From an uncultured Saprospiraceae bacterium (lineage in GTDB: Bacteria > Bacteroidota > Bacteroidia > Chitinophagales > Saprospiraceae): a stretch of 50,738 nt of DNA. A program made the translations under genes and the position numbers. The DNA is taken from the NCBI GenBank assembly GCA_937918905.1, contig CAKZSH010000098.1, forward strand, positions 1-50,738. The letters are read 5' to 3'. Below are positions 1 through 8,935 of the stretch, piece after piece. Every line of letters begins with the position of its first letter. Within the stretch, counting starts at the first letter, position 1. Under the pieces are notes generated by a model. It saw only the letters and a list, made by a program, of their open reading frames with translations, searched no databases and was not told the DNA's origin.

Positions 1-1
1 T

Positions 2-100
2 ATTAATCTTTTGGACAAAACTGCAATTTCATTAGGCGTGTATATGAAGGAAACTACTTCGCAATATTTAGGAAAATTGTTAAAGGCTTTTGAGATATGA
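2..100 (+). CDS. C-terminal end of a truncated CDS
   Basis: An open frame enters from the left edge and runs 32 codons to a TGA at 98-100. It reads as an ordinary soluble C-terminus (ends LGKLLKAFEI) with balanced composition. Nothing identifies the family; the start lies outside the window. It could be a chance open frame, but no stop occurs in this frame before the TGA and the following DNA changes at once to palindromic intergenic sequence. Confidence 0.45.
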   Translation: MNLLDKTAISLGVYMKETTSQYLGKLLKAFEI

Positions 101-209
101 GTTGATGTAGATTAGTGAATTGGTTGAATAGTTTATTAGGTCATATTGTGGTCGAAGAAAACTGGGGTAAAAAAAGTAAAATAAAAAACATAATTTCCAG
201 CGCAACCTT

Positions 210-467
210 GTAACCGCCAACTTCAGTTAGCAGGTTGTTTTAAGATAGATGATATTCATTGTTTTTAAATAACTCAAGTTGCGGATAATTTTTTATTGAT
301 GATTTTCTTTTCAAAAAATAGTATTGAGATGATGTGTATTGGGTATTGAGAATGCTTCGTAGTCTCAATACCTAATACTCATCATCTCATATCAAATTAT
401 CCGCAACTTGGATTAAATAGTTAAACAACTAATTTGGGACAACCTGCCAACTGAAGTTGGCGGTTAC
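210..467. repeat. Nested three-layer palindrome
   Basis: Three pairs of inverted arms sit inside one another. Outer arms 210-238 and 439-467 carry the GTAACCGCCAACTTCAGTT motif, which also occurs at 50710-50738. Middle arms are 275-292 and 394-410 (AAGTTGCGGATAATTT type). Inner arms are about 322-351 and 361-391. The three arm pairs are unrelated in sequence, so the structure looks like successive insertion of palindromes into palindromes. The whole 101-481 gap contains no convincing gene. Confidence 0.8.
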
Positions 468-481
468 ATAAAAACAACAAA

Positions 482-1120
482 ATGCTAGACGGTTTTATTG
501 ACGATATCAAAGATATTATCCAACGAAATGGTAGGATTGAAGAAATGCGACAAATCGCAAGAGTCAATGGTTTTCGTTTTAGGAGTAAAGAAACTTTTGC
601 AAGACAAGATTATTTGCTGAAAGAATTTTCCATTTTCAACGGAAAAAAGGATAAACGAATCAAAGGAATTATGACAAAAAAAGAAGCTTCTTTTGATGTC
701 AATATTCGAGTGTATGATTATTGGTATTTTGGAGATTTCAAAAAAAGAAAAACAACGGTTTATGAAGTTTTTGGAAAAGCTTTGGATTTTCCTCGATTCG
801 AAATTCGCCCCAAGGGGTTGTTAAATCAAGTGACTGAAATCTTTTGGGCAAAAGAAAAACCTTATCCCAATCAAAAAGATTTTCATTCCAAATACGAAGT
901 CCTTTCTATGGACGCTAAATTATTTGAAGCAGAAATGAGTCCTAAAGTATTGGAACATCTTATGGATCGAAAAAATATTTCTGTTGAAGGTGAAGGCGAT
1001 TATCTACTCGTTTACTCCACTTATGAGGTGACTCCTGCAAAGTACCTCGTAGCAGAATATGATTATGTTTTAGACCTCGTGGAAATTATCCTGAATGATG
1101 ATACGAATCAATATGTATGA
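482..1120 (+). CDS. Hypothetical protein, 212 aa
   Basis: A soluble protein without signal peptide, membrane segment or cysteine-rich motif. It starts at ATG 482, 14 bp after the outer arm of the palindrome. The N-terminal third is helical and basic; the central part has aromatic-rich alternating stretches (YDYWYFGDF) that suggest a beta-rich fold; the C-terminus is acidic. I do not recognise the family. Codon use and amino-acid composition look like a real gene. It has no partner gene: the upstream gap is repeat DNA and the downstream gene is convergent. Function unknown. Confidence 0.75.
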   Translation: MLDGFIDDIKDIIQRNGRIEEMRQIARVNGFRFRSKETFARQDYLLKEFSIFNGKKDKRIKGIMTKKEASFDVNIRVYDYWYFGDFKKRKTTVYEVFGKALDFPRFEIRPKGLLNQVTEIFWAKEKPYPNQKDFHSKYEVLSMDAKLFEAEMSPKVLEHLMDRKNISVEGEGDYLLVYSTYEVTPAKYLVAEYDYVLDLVEIILNDDTNQYV

Positions 1121-1127
1121 GGATTAA

Positions 1128-1225
1128 CGTTGAGCTGTGAACAACAACTTGTGAATCGTTTTAGCGTATTTAAAAATATTACTCACCAGTATTGATTCAC
1201 AGTTCAACGTTATCAGTTCACAGTT
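1128..1225. repeat. Imperfect palindromic intergenic repeat (GTTGAACTGTGAA type)
   Basis: The stretch contains diverging and converging versions of TTGAGCTGTGAA / TTCACAGTTCAACGTT. Related wording recurs near 32461-32490 (CACCAGTATTGATTCACCGT) and near 36393-36420 (GGTGAACTGTGAACGTTGAA), so this is a dispersed, degenerate family. It lies between the stop of the 212-aa gene and the terminator of the convergent T9SS gene. Confidence 0.6.
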
Positions 1226-1262
1226 CAAAAAAAAAGGTTACCATTTTTTCAAATGGCAACCC
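1226..1262 (-). terminator. Rho-independent terminator of the T9SS gene
   Basis: Read on the minus strand: GGTTGCCATTT, loop GAAA, AAATGGTAACC, then a run of nine or more T. The stem has a single mismatch. It lies about 80 bp after the stop of the 1119-aa protein. Confidence 0.85.
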
Positions 1263-1339
1263 GTTTAACAAACAAAACCTTAGAATAAGTAATAAAATAA
1301 AAAACCTTTTCATTACAAATTCAAAGTATTTTTTATCGA

Positions 1340-4300
1340 TTAGTTTCGAATAATCTTCACCAATCGATTCATATTCTCATCCAAGAATCGAATCAAATAA
1401 GTTCCTGATGGATACGCAACTAACGAAACCTCAGAAGTGTAAACATCATCATACTTTACCAAACTTCTCTCCTGAATCAACTTACCTGAAATATCAAAAA
1501 TTTGGAAAGGAAGATAAACATCTGAACGATCCAAACCTTTTACATTAATTCTGAAATTACCATTGGTTGGATTAGGCAATACTTCTATCGAAGTTCCAAA
1601 AGTGATTTCATTAATAGAAGTTTCCATATCAACAATTACATCAAGTGTCACTTCACAACCTGCTTCATCTCTTGCCATAATGGTATACTCACCTGCTGAT
1701 AAATTTGTAAATGTACTGTTATTACTAAAAATACCTCCATCTATATTGAATTGAACCGTACCCTGTCCATTAGCAGCATCTACCTCTATCGAACCAGTTG
1801 AAGTTCCAGTTATCTCATTGGTCACATCAGCAGTAATTTCTAAAGCACAAGTGGCAAGCTGTACAGTTTGTTCAAAAATACATTCTGCAATATCTTGAAT
1901 AACAATATCATAGTCTCCTCCTTCAAGTCCATCAAAAACATTACTAGTTTGAAAAGTTTGTCCACCATCAATACTATAATTGAAAGGGCCTACTCCATCC
2001 ATCGCAGTAATCATTATTGTACCGTCACCAGCCCCTGCTGTAGATTCAGGAGTAATGTCAATATCACCTACCAGTAAGCAAGTTGGAATCGGGCAAAAAT
2101 TTGTCGATTCTCCTGTTCCAAACTGTCCATCTCCTACTACTAATTCTGCGCCATTATCTAATGTTAAATTATAACTCCCTTCGCCAAATCCACAACAGAT
2201 TCCATCTCCATAAGCATCCGAAATATTGAATGTATAACAAGCACTTGTATCCAAGCACCACGATTCTGTATAAGTTTCAAACTGCCATTGTGGTCTTGGG
2301 TATGGCCCCCCCGAATAAAGTACATTGTCATCCACATCCAATAATTCCCATGTTGTTTCATTTGAAAACTGGTCAAAATTGATGGTCAAAAGAACATCTA
2401 TAGCTGCACCTGGATCAATATAATCTAAGTCACGAGAAAAAGAATCATTATTCATATCCTCATCAACTTGTCCATTGGGACTTGAGGAGGTAGCAGTTAT
2501 CGTATTCGTTCCAGGTGCAAATCCAGTAAGCGTAACAGAAATATTTGTGGATTCTCCTGAAGCTAAATTTCCAGTCCAAGGAATAGTGGTAACAGTAATT
2601 CCTCCTATCGTAACTAAAATATTTGCTGAAATCAATGGATCAAAACCAAAGTTGGTTAGCGTAAATTGAACTGGCACTTCAAGATCACAAGTAGAAGAAA
2701 AATCAAGTCCAGTAACTCCCGTAATACCTGCATCATTTCGAGTTACTTTGGAAACGGTTCTTCTCAATGTATCATTCGCAATTAACGCATCAGTTGCCAA
2801 AGTCGTAAACAATTTAAAATCATAATCTGCAATTACCGACATATCAACTGTGGCACTTGTAAAGGTATACAAGAATGTACTATCAGGTGGTAACAATACA
2901 TTTGCAGCTTCCAAAACCTCTGTACCATTTTCAAAAATAAAACCTACATTGTTTACCATTTGAGAATCCAAACCAAAGTTTTTGACTTCAATCTGAACTG
3001 TTTCAGCATTGGTCAAGTCAGGAGAACTGACAGGAGTAATCAATGCGGACACTCCAATATCAATCGAGTCTCTATCAAATTCGTATGCGACAATTCTAGT
3101 ACGGGTTGTGTTATTCGCACGATATTCAGTAGTAAACCAAAACGTTCGGTCATTGATCGGATCAATAGACATATGTGCATAATCTCCCCATCTATTACCA
3201 GGATTAGCAGAGGCTCCTTCTACCACATTATATTCTGTAATTGTCATTTCTCCAAGCGGGTCAGAACTACGACGACCGGTGTATCTAATTCCAGGAAATG
3301 AATTAGGGCCTGATATGTTATAAGCCAATGCGATGTTTCCACTTCCATCCATTGCCATTGTTCCATTAAATCTATGCAGCCCATCATCAGGGGCAAATGT
3401 ACCTTCTTGATATACTTCCCAAACTCCTCCAGGAACTCTTCGCATTTCGATCCATCTGATTCCAGCAATGATGTCAGCTGGAGTATTTGAGTTTACCAAA
3501 AAATTAAGCACCATAGATTCATGACTTGAAAAATTTCGATAATGTACTTGGTTCATAATCGTTTGTGGAAGTCCATCTATTCCTCCTCCATTCATTTGTG
3601 GAATACAAGCAAACCCAAATCCAGGAGCAGCACAAGCATCCGTATCATAATCAGCAGTAGGAATATTAGTTTCAGTTACAACGGTATTACTAGGGTTATC
3701 CCAATCTATTACAGTTGAAAAAATATCTATAAAATCCTGATTATTGGCACTCCAAGCATCATCATTTAATCGAAGTATCATTGGATCTGCATTTGCCGCT
3801 GGAGGAATCAGCCCACTCCAATCAACAGGTGTACTTACAAAAAAACCAGGCCCTCCTGGAATTCCAGGCATTTCTATTCTTTGTATGCGAGGATTATTTA
3901 CACCATCCAACATATCTTGGCGATTGATAAAATAACTAGGCAGTACTCCATTTCCTTGTTCGTTGGTTGTAACTACGTAGGAATTATTCCAAACTGAATA
4001 TTTAGGATAATCTGGAAAGTTAGGGGTAGAAAAATTATATGCCATCCAACTTCCTGTAGGATCGGAGGTTTCAGAAATAGCCATCAATAGTTCATTACCA
4101 TTTGGGAACTCTGTAAGTATCCAACGATTCACCTCTTGATCGTATAAAACAATAGGATCACCTGCTGATGAAAATCCAATACTACTCCAAAGTGTATTCA
4201 TTGCAATAGTATTTGTAACTGGATTTCCTTGCTTATCATACACCCTAAAATCGGTTACATTCACCGCTTGAATATAATAGTCTTGTCCAATATCTCCAGA

Positions 4301-4699
4301 AGGATCAGTTGGTGATCCAGTACCTATTCCTACAATATCTACAAGTGGTTCTACTGGAAAAATAGGATTATGGTTAGTAGTACCAAAATCTTTTTGTCGT
4401 ACAGGATCAGGGCCAACACTCTTATTTGGTGAATTCATATGATCCCTTTTATCTCTTCCTATAAAATTGACTACTTCCCTTTTTTTATTCTTTTTCTCAA
4501 TAGCTTTCTTTTTAGGATCAGCCGGACTTAAAGGTGCAAGATCACGAAGTGGTTTAGTTTTACCTAAAAACTTAGCGTGTGTTTGTTGTACTTTGACATC
4601 AATAGTTTGAGTTGTGGTAGTTGTTTGAGCTTCTATAGTTGTCCAAAAGGCACAACAAAAAGTCAAACATAAAATGGTTAAAAAACTCTTTTTGCTCAT
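1340..4699 (-). CDS. T9SS-secreted multidomain protein with SprB-like repeats and C-terminal sorting domain
   Basis: An 1119-aa exported protein. Residues 1-24 are a signal peptide (basic start, hydrophobic core, EAQ end). About residues 110-545 form a propeller-like region rich in Asp, Asn and Trp. CARDB-like Ig modules follow (about 548-760, DIGVSALITPVSSPDL start). Two SprB-type repeats come near 890-1030, each with the FNYSIDGG / FNIDGG core and a GxYxIxxxDxxxC end. The last ~90 residues are a type A T9SS sorting domain: VLPNPTNGNF, then FDISGKLI, then YPSGTYLIRF, then a basic end. By family knowledge this domain directs export through PorU/SprA and surface anchoring or release. The substrate is unknown; adhesion or surface display is an inference. 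It ends at its own terminator. Confidence 0.9.
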   Translation of the reverse strand: MSKKSFLTILCLTFCCAFWTTIEAQTTTTTQTIDVKVQQTHAKFLGKTKPLRDLAPLSPADPKKKAIEKKNKKREVVNFIGRDKRDHMNSPNKSVGPDPVRQKDFGTTNHNPIFPVEPLVDIVGIGTGSPTDPSGDIGQDYYIQAVNVTDFRVYDKQGNPVTNTIAMNTLWSSIGFSSAGDPIVLYDQEVNRWILTEFPNGNELLMAISETSDPTGSWMAYNFSTPNFPDYPKYSVWNNSYVVTTNEQGNGVLPSYFINRQDMLDGVNNPRIQRIEMPGIPGGPGFFVSTPVDWSGLIPPAANADPMILRLNDDAWSANNQDFIDIFSTVIDWDNPSNTVVTETNIPTADYDTDACAAPGFGFACIPQMNGGGIDGLPQTIMNQVHYRNFSSHESMVLNFLVNSNTPADIIAGIRWIEMRRVPGGVWEVYQEGTFAPDDGLHRFNGTMAMDGSGNIALAYNISGPNSFPGIRYTGRRSSDPLGEMTITEYNVVEGASANPGNRWGDYAHMSIDPINDRTFWFTTEYRANNTTRTRIVAYEFDRDSIDIGVSALITPVSSPDLTNAETVQIEVKNFGLDSQMVNNVGFIFENGTEVLEAANVLLPPDSTFLYTFTSATVDMSVIADYDFKLFTTLATDALIANDTLRRTVSKVTRNDAGITGVTGLDFSSTCDLEVPVQFTLTNFGFDPLISANILVTIGGITVTTIPWTGNLASGESTNISVTLTGFAPGTNTITATSSSPNGQVDEDMNNDSFSRDLDYIDPGAAIDVLLTINFDQFSNETTWELLDVDDNVLYSGGPYPRPQWQFETYTESWCLDTSACYTFNISDAYGDGICCGFGEGSYNLTLDNGAELVVGDGQFGTGESTNFCPIPTCLLVGDIDITPESTAGAGDGTIMITAMDGVGPFNYSIDGGQTFQTSNVFDGLEGGDYDIVIQDIAECIFEQTVQLATCALEITADVTNEITGTSTGSIEVDAANGQGTVQFNIDGGIFSNNSTFTNLSAGEYTIMARDEAGCEVTLDVIVDMETSINEITFGTSIEVLPNPTNGNFRINVKGLDRSDVYLPFQIFDISGKLIQERSLVKYDDVYTSEVSLVAYPSGTYLIRFLDENMNRLVKIIRN

Positions 4700-4847
4700 T
4701 TTGCAGGTATTTTGTTATATTTTTTTTTAAAAATAAAAAAATGTATTCCATCATTTTGTTTGGAATAAAAATCTGGTAATAGTTGAATAGCTTTTTTATT
4801 AAAAAATAGTTGGAAGGGATATTGAATTTCTTAATATTCAGAAAAGA

Positions 4848-5180
4848 TTATCTATTAAATTGTTGAGGTATAGCTGCCTCTGATGCGTAAGAAAGTGCAT
4901 TGATTTTCTGAATTAATTCTTTTGACTTAATCTTATTAGAATTAAAAGTAAACATAAATCGATGTTCTGCACGACTGATTTGCCCTTCACTTTTAAGTTC
5001 ATAAGCACTCATCTCCACCTCTAGTTTTTTAGGGCTTACAGTTCTGTCTAGTAACACCATTATTTTACCTGGCATATCGGATTTAGTTATTGCGGGAGTT
5101 GAATTTACGTCCTTGGTAGAGTTACAGCCAAATAAAATAGCAATACCTACCAAAATAGGTAAGAGGATTTGATAATTCAT
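4848..5180 (-). CDS. Small hypothetical lipoprotein, 110 aa
   Basis: The N-terminus is a lipoprotein signal: hydrophobic core then ILFGC, with Cys19 as the lipidated residue. The mature part has a small alpha/beta domain of about 85 residues (MVLLDRTVSPKKLEVEM, FMFTFNSNKI) resembling a ferredoxin-like or heavy-metal-associated fold in pattern, but without CxxC. I do not recognise the family. It lies in the same direction as the T9SS gene with a 148-bp gap, and has its own promoter-like sequence at 5213-5244, so it is probably a single gene. Confidence 0.75.
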   Translation of the reverse strand: MNYQILLPILVGIAILFGCNSTKDVNSTPAITKSDMPGKIMVLLDRTVSPKKLEVEMSAYELKSEGQISRAEHRFMFTFNSNKIKSKELIQKINALSYASEAAIPQQFNR

Positions 5181-5212
5181 TCTTGATTGGTTTTGTTAAT
5201 TTTCAAGTGATA

Positions 5213-5244
5213 CAAAGGTGGGAAAATGAAAATGAAAACCCAAA
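5213..5244 (-). promoter_or_regulatory. Bacteroidota-type promoter of the 110-aa lipoprotein gene
   Basis: On the minus strand, TTTG (5241-5244), a 20-bp spacer and CACCTTTG (5213-5220). The consensus is TTTG, about 19-21 bp, TAnnTTTG, so the -7 box has one mismatch. The start codon lies 33 bp downstream of the box. Confidence 0.5.
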
Positions 5245-5429
5245 TGAGGAAAGTATTTTGAGGTTTTTTAACTTCTAGTTGACATATGAAATAACAGATG
5301 AAAGACAGTTGATACTTTTAAATAATGAGGCTAGATGGTTTATTTATGCATATCAAGGTTTAGAAATAGAGTTTTACGTTGGACGTTAAACGTTTTACGA
5401 ATCACAAATCAATTACTCAACAAATATAA

Positions 5430-5867
5430 TCAATCAATAATTTTATGCATATCCAAATATGCAACCTCTTCCTTTCCATCAATATTTACGATTTCCCATT
5501 TCAAATTATACAATTCGTCTGGGTAGCCTTTTCCATTGGTTCTAAGCATACCTCCAAGTCGATTCCATTTGTCCACAAGCATTTTTATATCAAAACAAAA
5601 TGAATCATTTCTAAAATTAGTAATCATATAAGTTGCCCCTCCTTCTTCCACAAAAGTCTTAAAATAATATCTAAAATCTTCTGAAGATTGAGTTCTTATT
5701 TTTTCCATTAAAATTTGTTGATTTTCAGTAGTTAAAGGATCACCACTTTCAATGACCATCCCTGTTTCTGAACATTCAACTGCAGCTGTAAAATAATGTT
5801 CGGGAAAATAAGTATAGGCTCCTAGTAAAATAATTGCAACCATTATCAATAATATTATTTTTTTCAT
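5430..5867 (-). CDS. Hypothetical membrane-anchored protein, 145 aa
   Basis: One N-terminal hydrophobic segment (residues 4-21, IILLIMVAIILLGAYTYF) acts as signal anchor or uncleaved signal. The rest is a small soluble domain of about 120 residues outside the membrane. It contains two cysteines (ECSETG and SFCFD) that could form a disulfide in the periplasm. A related pattern of a helix followed by YYFKTF and YMITNFRNDSFCFD is visible, but I do not recognise the family. It is transcribed alone: 249 bp separate it from the next gene downstream. Confidence 0.75.
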   Translation of the reverse strand: MKKIILLIMVAIILLGAYTYFPEHYFTAAVECSETGMVIESGDPLTTENQQILMEKIRTQSSEDFRYYFKTFVEEGGATYMITNFRNDSFCFDIKMLVDKWNRLGGMLRTNGKGYPDELYNLKWEIVNIDGKEEVAYLDMHKIID

Positions 5868-6049
5868 TGTCTAAGGAGTTTTAAATAGAGAAAAATTTTG
5901 GGATTTTGTTTTCAACCTCTTTGTCAGCATACAAGTCAAGGAACAGAAGATCTCAAAGTTGTTTCCATAGGATTCCCAAAGAACGATTTTTTTTCATTTT
6001 CTTAACCCAAGTCAATGAAATGACGCTCTGCTTTAGGCAACTTGAAAGT

Positions 6050-6345
6050 AACTTAACCACCACCTGCTGAAAGTAGGTGGGTTAATTATACAAACGACTA
6101 AAGTCGTTGATATAATTTTTTGAATATCGAACTTGAATGAATATCGAGTTCGATATTCTTTCGAGTTCGATCTTCACCTTTTTCCATTAATAAATTTATC
6201 GCACTAAAGTGCGAGGTTTTAAACCTTTTCTGAGACCAATAAAAATACACAAACAAAAAAAATAAAATTATGAGAATTTTTGGTTCTAAATGAATTTTTG
6301 ATTTTGATTGACATTTTGATTTTGATTTTCCTTGGTTCTCAAACT
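6050..6345. repeat. Composite intergenic repeat, copy 1 of 2
   Basis: It opens with the hairpin ACCTGCTGAAAGTAGGTGG, then the hairpin ACGACTAAAGTCGT, then palindromic ATATCGAACT/AGTTCGATAT units, then AAACCTTTTCTGAGA, and finally TGATTTTGATTGACATTTTG. The same blocks in the same order recur at 38305-38545. The rest of the 5868-6664 gap is AT-rich with no gene that I can support. Confidence 0.85.
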
Positions 6346-6664
6346 ATAAAAATTAGGCACGTTTTTAGCCTTATACAATTGTAATATTATTTTAATATAA
6401 TAGCATCTTTCCTTACGAAAATCCAAACAAAACTTACCATTCAATCGTAATATAATCCAGGAGAAAACGATTCTTCTGTAATTATTTCTTACAGGTCATT
6501 TTTTTAACCTATACAATGAAGTTTGCTTTTATTATTTGACCGTTACTAAAAAAAATGCAGAACTAGCTGTTAATCAGCTAGTTGGTTCATTTCCCAAGTA
6601 GGTTCTTCGTCCATTTTAAACAATTATTACATCATTTTTTTTGACGTCTAAAAGTAAGAATATT

Positions 6665-8347
6665 ATGCATCCCAGCGCACCATATCTTCTATTGGTTTTA
6701 GGTTTTCTTTTGTTGACCAATCCTTCTTTCTCACAATCCAAAAATATCAAAGGGCAGGTTGTTATTTTTAATAGTAAAGCCCAAAATGGAAAAATCCAAT
6801 TTGTTGAAAATGCAAAGATTAGTTCACCAATTTCAGGAGCAGTACATTCTGATGAGAAAGGGCGATTTAAATTAAAGCTAAAACAAGTTTATGATGGACA
6901 ACCCATATTTTTTCAAGTCAACAAAGATGATTATCAAGTAGTCGATCATAAATCGCTTCAGTACTCATTAATTGATAAGAAACCTAGATTAAGAATATCT
7001 ATTGCAAAAAAAGGATTTATAAAAAACTTACGAGGAGTTATTGCTTCCGTAGCAAGAAAGGCCTTACTTGCCGAAGAAGAAGAATTACTTGATCTTTTAG
7101 CTTTCGGAGGTGCCTCAAATGACCATGCCATCAAGACAGTTGGAAAAAGAGCAGGGAGAAAAGTATTTAGCACATTTGATGCAGAGGAACTTGTCGATGA
7201 AATGTCCGAAAAAGTTGAAGAGCAAATTCGATTCTCAGCATATGAATTGGCTATTGTTAATCATGACTTCGCTTCTAACTTTTGGATTAGTGCAATGGAA
7301 AGTTACAATCAAATTGATCTTGATGCAACCATAAAAAAACTTCAAGAGGAAAATGTAGATCAATTGGCAGAAGAGATTATTTCAAAAATTGAAAAAGTAA
7401 AAAACCGTCCTTCAAAAGTAGATTGGATTATTTTAAATAAATTACGCGAACTAGAAACCATTAAAGATAATTATACTTTTCAAATTATAGCTTACCAACA
7501 AAGTCTTCGGTTAGCAGAAGCTGATTTAGTTTTAAAAAAACTCGCTAAAATTAATGCCGTTGCACCTTCTCATAAGCATACTCAAATTTTAGATAAATTA
7601 AGTTTCTTTCAAATCATTGAGCCAATCCAAGAAGATGTAGATATAGTGTTACAAAACACAAAGAAACCTGTTAAAAACATCAAAGAAACCGAAACTCCTG
7701 CTGCTGATTCTTCAATTGAAATAGAAGAAAAGGAATCTAAAATTGTGGCAACAGAAATAACTGAACAACCTACTGAAGAAATTAAAACCAAAAATGCAAT
7801 ATCAAATGATGATGAAATAGTTTTGGAAAATCAATCAGAAACGATAGCTAAAGAGAAACAATCAATGAGAGAACAAAAAACAAAACGTTCCTCTATTGTA
7901 GTAAAAGAAATATCTTCTTCCCCTACTCCAGCTTCATACATCAGACATCCTAAAAAAGAAAATCGTATTCCTGCCAATATTGTAAGAGCTCAAACTCAAT
8001 CTGTTCCAGTTCAAAATGAAATAAATCAAAGTGGTCTTACCACTCGAATTGTGATTACCATTTCTACATCTAATGAAGCCCCCCATACAACAACTCCAAA
8101 CTCTAATCCTGAACCTATTCAACTGGCAAATCCACAACCATCAAAAGTAGTGGAAACGATAACTCAAATCGAACCAGTTCAAACTTATAATGAACTTTTA
8201 CCAAAAGGAGAAACTCCTCCTCCTGCAATAGGAACCAATCCTAATGATTTCGAAAATGTTCTTTTCAACTCAAAAATTGTTAAAAGAAATTTTGATGCTT
8301 TTATAAAACAAAATGAAAAAGCAGTTCCAACAAAAGTTGTACAATAA
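6665..8347 (+). CDS. Exported CarboxypepD_reg-like protein with long disordered tail
   Basis: ATG at 6665 is preferred to a TTG 24 bp upstream because it places a clean signal peptide (MHPSAPYLLLVLGFLLL, then SFSQ) at the N-terminus; length is then 560 aa. Residues about 27-100 look like a carboxypeptidase-regulatory-like Ig module (NIKGQVVIFN, DEKGRFKLKL), as in TonB-dependent receptors and surface proteins. A helical region of about 200 residues follows, rich in Lys and Glu. The last ~220 residues are low-complexity, rich in Glu, Thr, Pro and Gln, and probably disordered. There is no T9SS sorting domain and no barrel, so it is probably periplasmic or a linker. Function unknown. It has no partner in its operon. 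Confidence 0.8.
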   Translation: MHPSAPYLLLVLGFLLLTNPSFSQSKNIKGQVVIFNSKAQNGKIQFVENAKISSPISGAVHSDEKGRFKLKLKQVYDGQPIFFQVNKDDYQVVDHKSLQYSLIDKKPRLRISIAKKGFIKNLRGVIASVARKALLAEEEELLDLLAFGGASNDHAIKTVGKRAGRKVFSTFDAEELVDEMSEKVEEQIRFSAYELAIVNHDFASNFWISAMESYNQIDLDATIKKLQEENVDQLAEEIISKIEKVKNRPSKVDWIILNKLRELETIKDNYTFQIIAYQQSLRLAEADLVLKKLAKINAVAPSHKHTQILDKLSFFQIIEPIQEDVDIVLQNTKKPVKNIKETETPAADSSIEIEEKESKIVATEITEQPTEEIKTKNAISNDDEIVLENQSETIAKEKQSMREQKTKRSSIVVKEISSSPTPASYIRHPKKENRIPANIVRAQTQSVPVQNEINQSGLTTRIVITISTSNEAPHTTTPNSNPEPIQLANPQPSKVVETITQIEPVQTYNELLPKGETPPPAIGTNPNDFENVLFNSKIVKRNFDAFIKQNEKAVPTKVVQ

Positions 8348-8357
8348 TATTTAAAGC

Positions 8358-8447
8358 CCTCAAACGCTTCGCTTAACGACCCAAAAAATACGATAATAAA
8401 ATATTATGAATCTGAAGTTTGTGGTTCGTCAAGCGAAGCGTTCAACA
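8358..8447. repeat. Inverted repeat between two genes
   Basis: AACGCTTCGCTTAACGAC at the left is matched by GTCAAGCGAAGCGTT at the right with one mismatch, enclosing about 55 bp. It follows the stop of the preceding gene and could end its transcript, but no T-run follows. Confidence 0.55.
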
Positions 8448-8530
8448 ATTTTCCCTTTTCTTTGTTTTGATAAAATAAAAATCCGTCTTATTTTACGGTT
8501 TCAAAAAAAAATCAAAACAACCCGAAATCC

Positions 8531-8904
8531 ATGTATATATGTCGTAATATCAAATGGAACATCATTCTTCGACTTGCTTGGCTTAATTTGATTGTATTTT
8601 TATTATGGAGTGCTTTTGTCACTTGTGCATTTCATTTTTTTGAATACCAAAATTTTATCATTTCTATTCCATTCCTAACTTTAAATCTAATCGGTACCAT
8701 TCTATTTTCTATTTTGATTGCATGGATGTTTTTCACTTCGGAAACTGCTGGAGATAATAATGAAAATTCATTTGAGAACTTTGTAAATGATGTTCCTACG
8801 ACTGCACTTTGCAAAGCCATAAAAATAATTTTAACCTTAGAGAAATACTTGGCGAAACTGATCTCCTCAGGAAGATCGAGCCAATAAATAATATTCTTTT
8901 TTAA
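8531..8904 (+). pseudogene. Internally deleted, frameshifted bestrophin-family channel
   Basis: Bestrophins are pentameric anion channels of about 280-300 aa. Here residues 1-55 match the family N-terminus (IKWNIILRLAWLN, IPFLTLNLIGT). The frame then jumps straight to the family C-terminal part (WMFFTSETAGDNNENSFENF, VNDVPTTALCKAI). The middle with the other membrane helices and the pore is missing. After KAIK the frame in use diverges and stops at 8887, but the neighbouring frame reads NLREILGETDL and ends PINNILF at 8902-8904, the normal family ending. So there is a large internal deletion plus one net lost base near 8820-8835. It lies 31 bp before the carbonic anhydrase gene. A short expressed relic of 118 aa remains possible. 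Confidence 0.8.
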
Positions 8905-8935
8905 CTTTTTAAAATTTATTAAAAACGAGATTCTT

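Noticed and set aside
2960-3301. 113-aa plus-strand open frame inside the T9SS gene
   Set aside because: It is antisense to a continuous 1119-aa gene with clear domains; composition is atypical.
8406-8591. 61-aa plus-strand open frame before the bestrophin remnant
   Set aside because: It overlaps the start of the remnant in another frame and runs through an inverted repeat; no motif.
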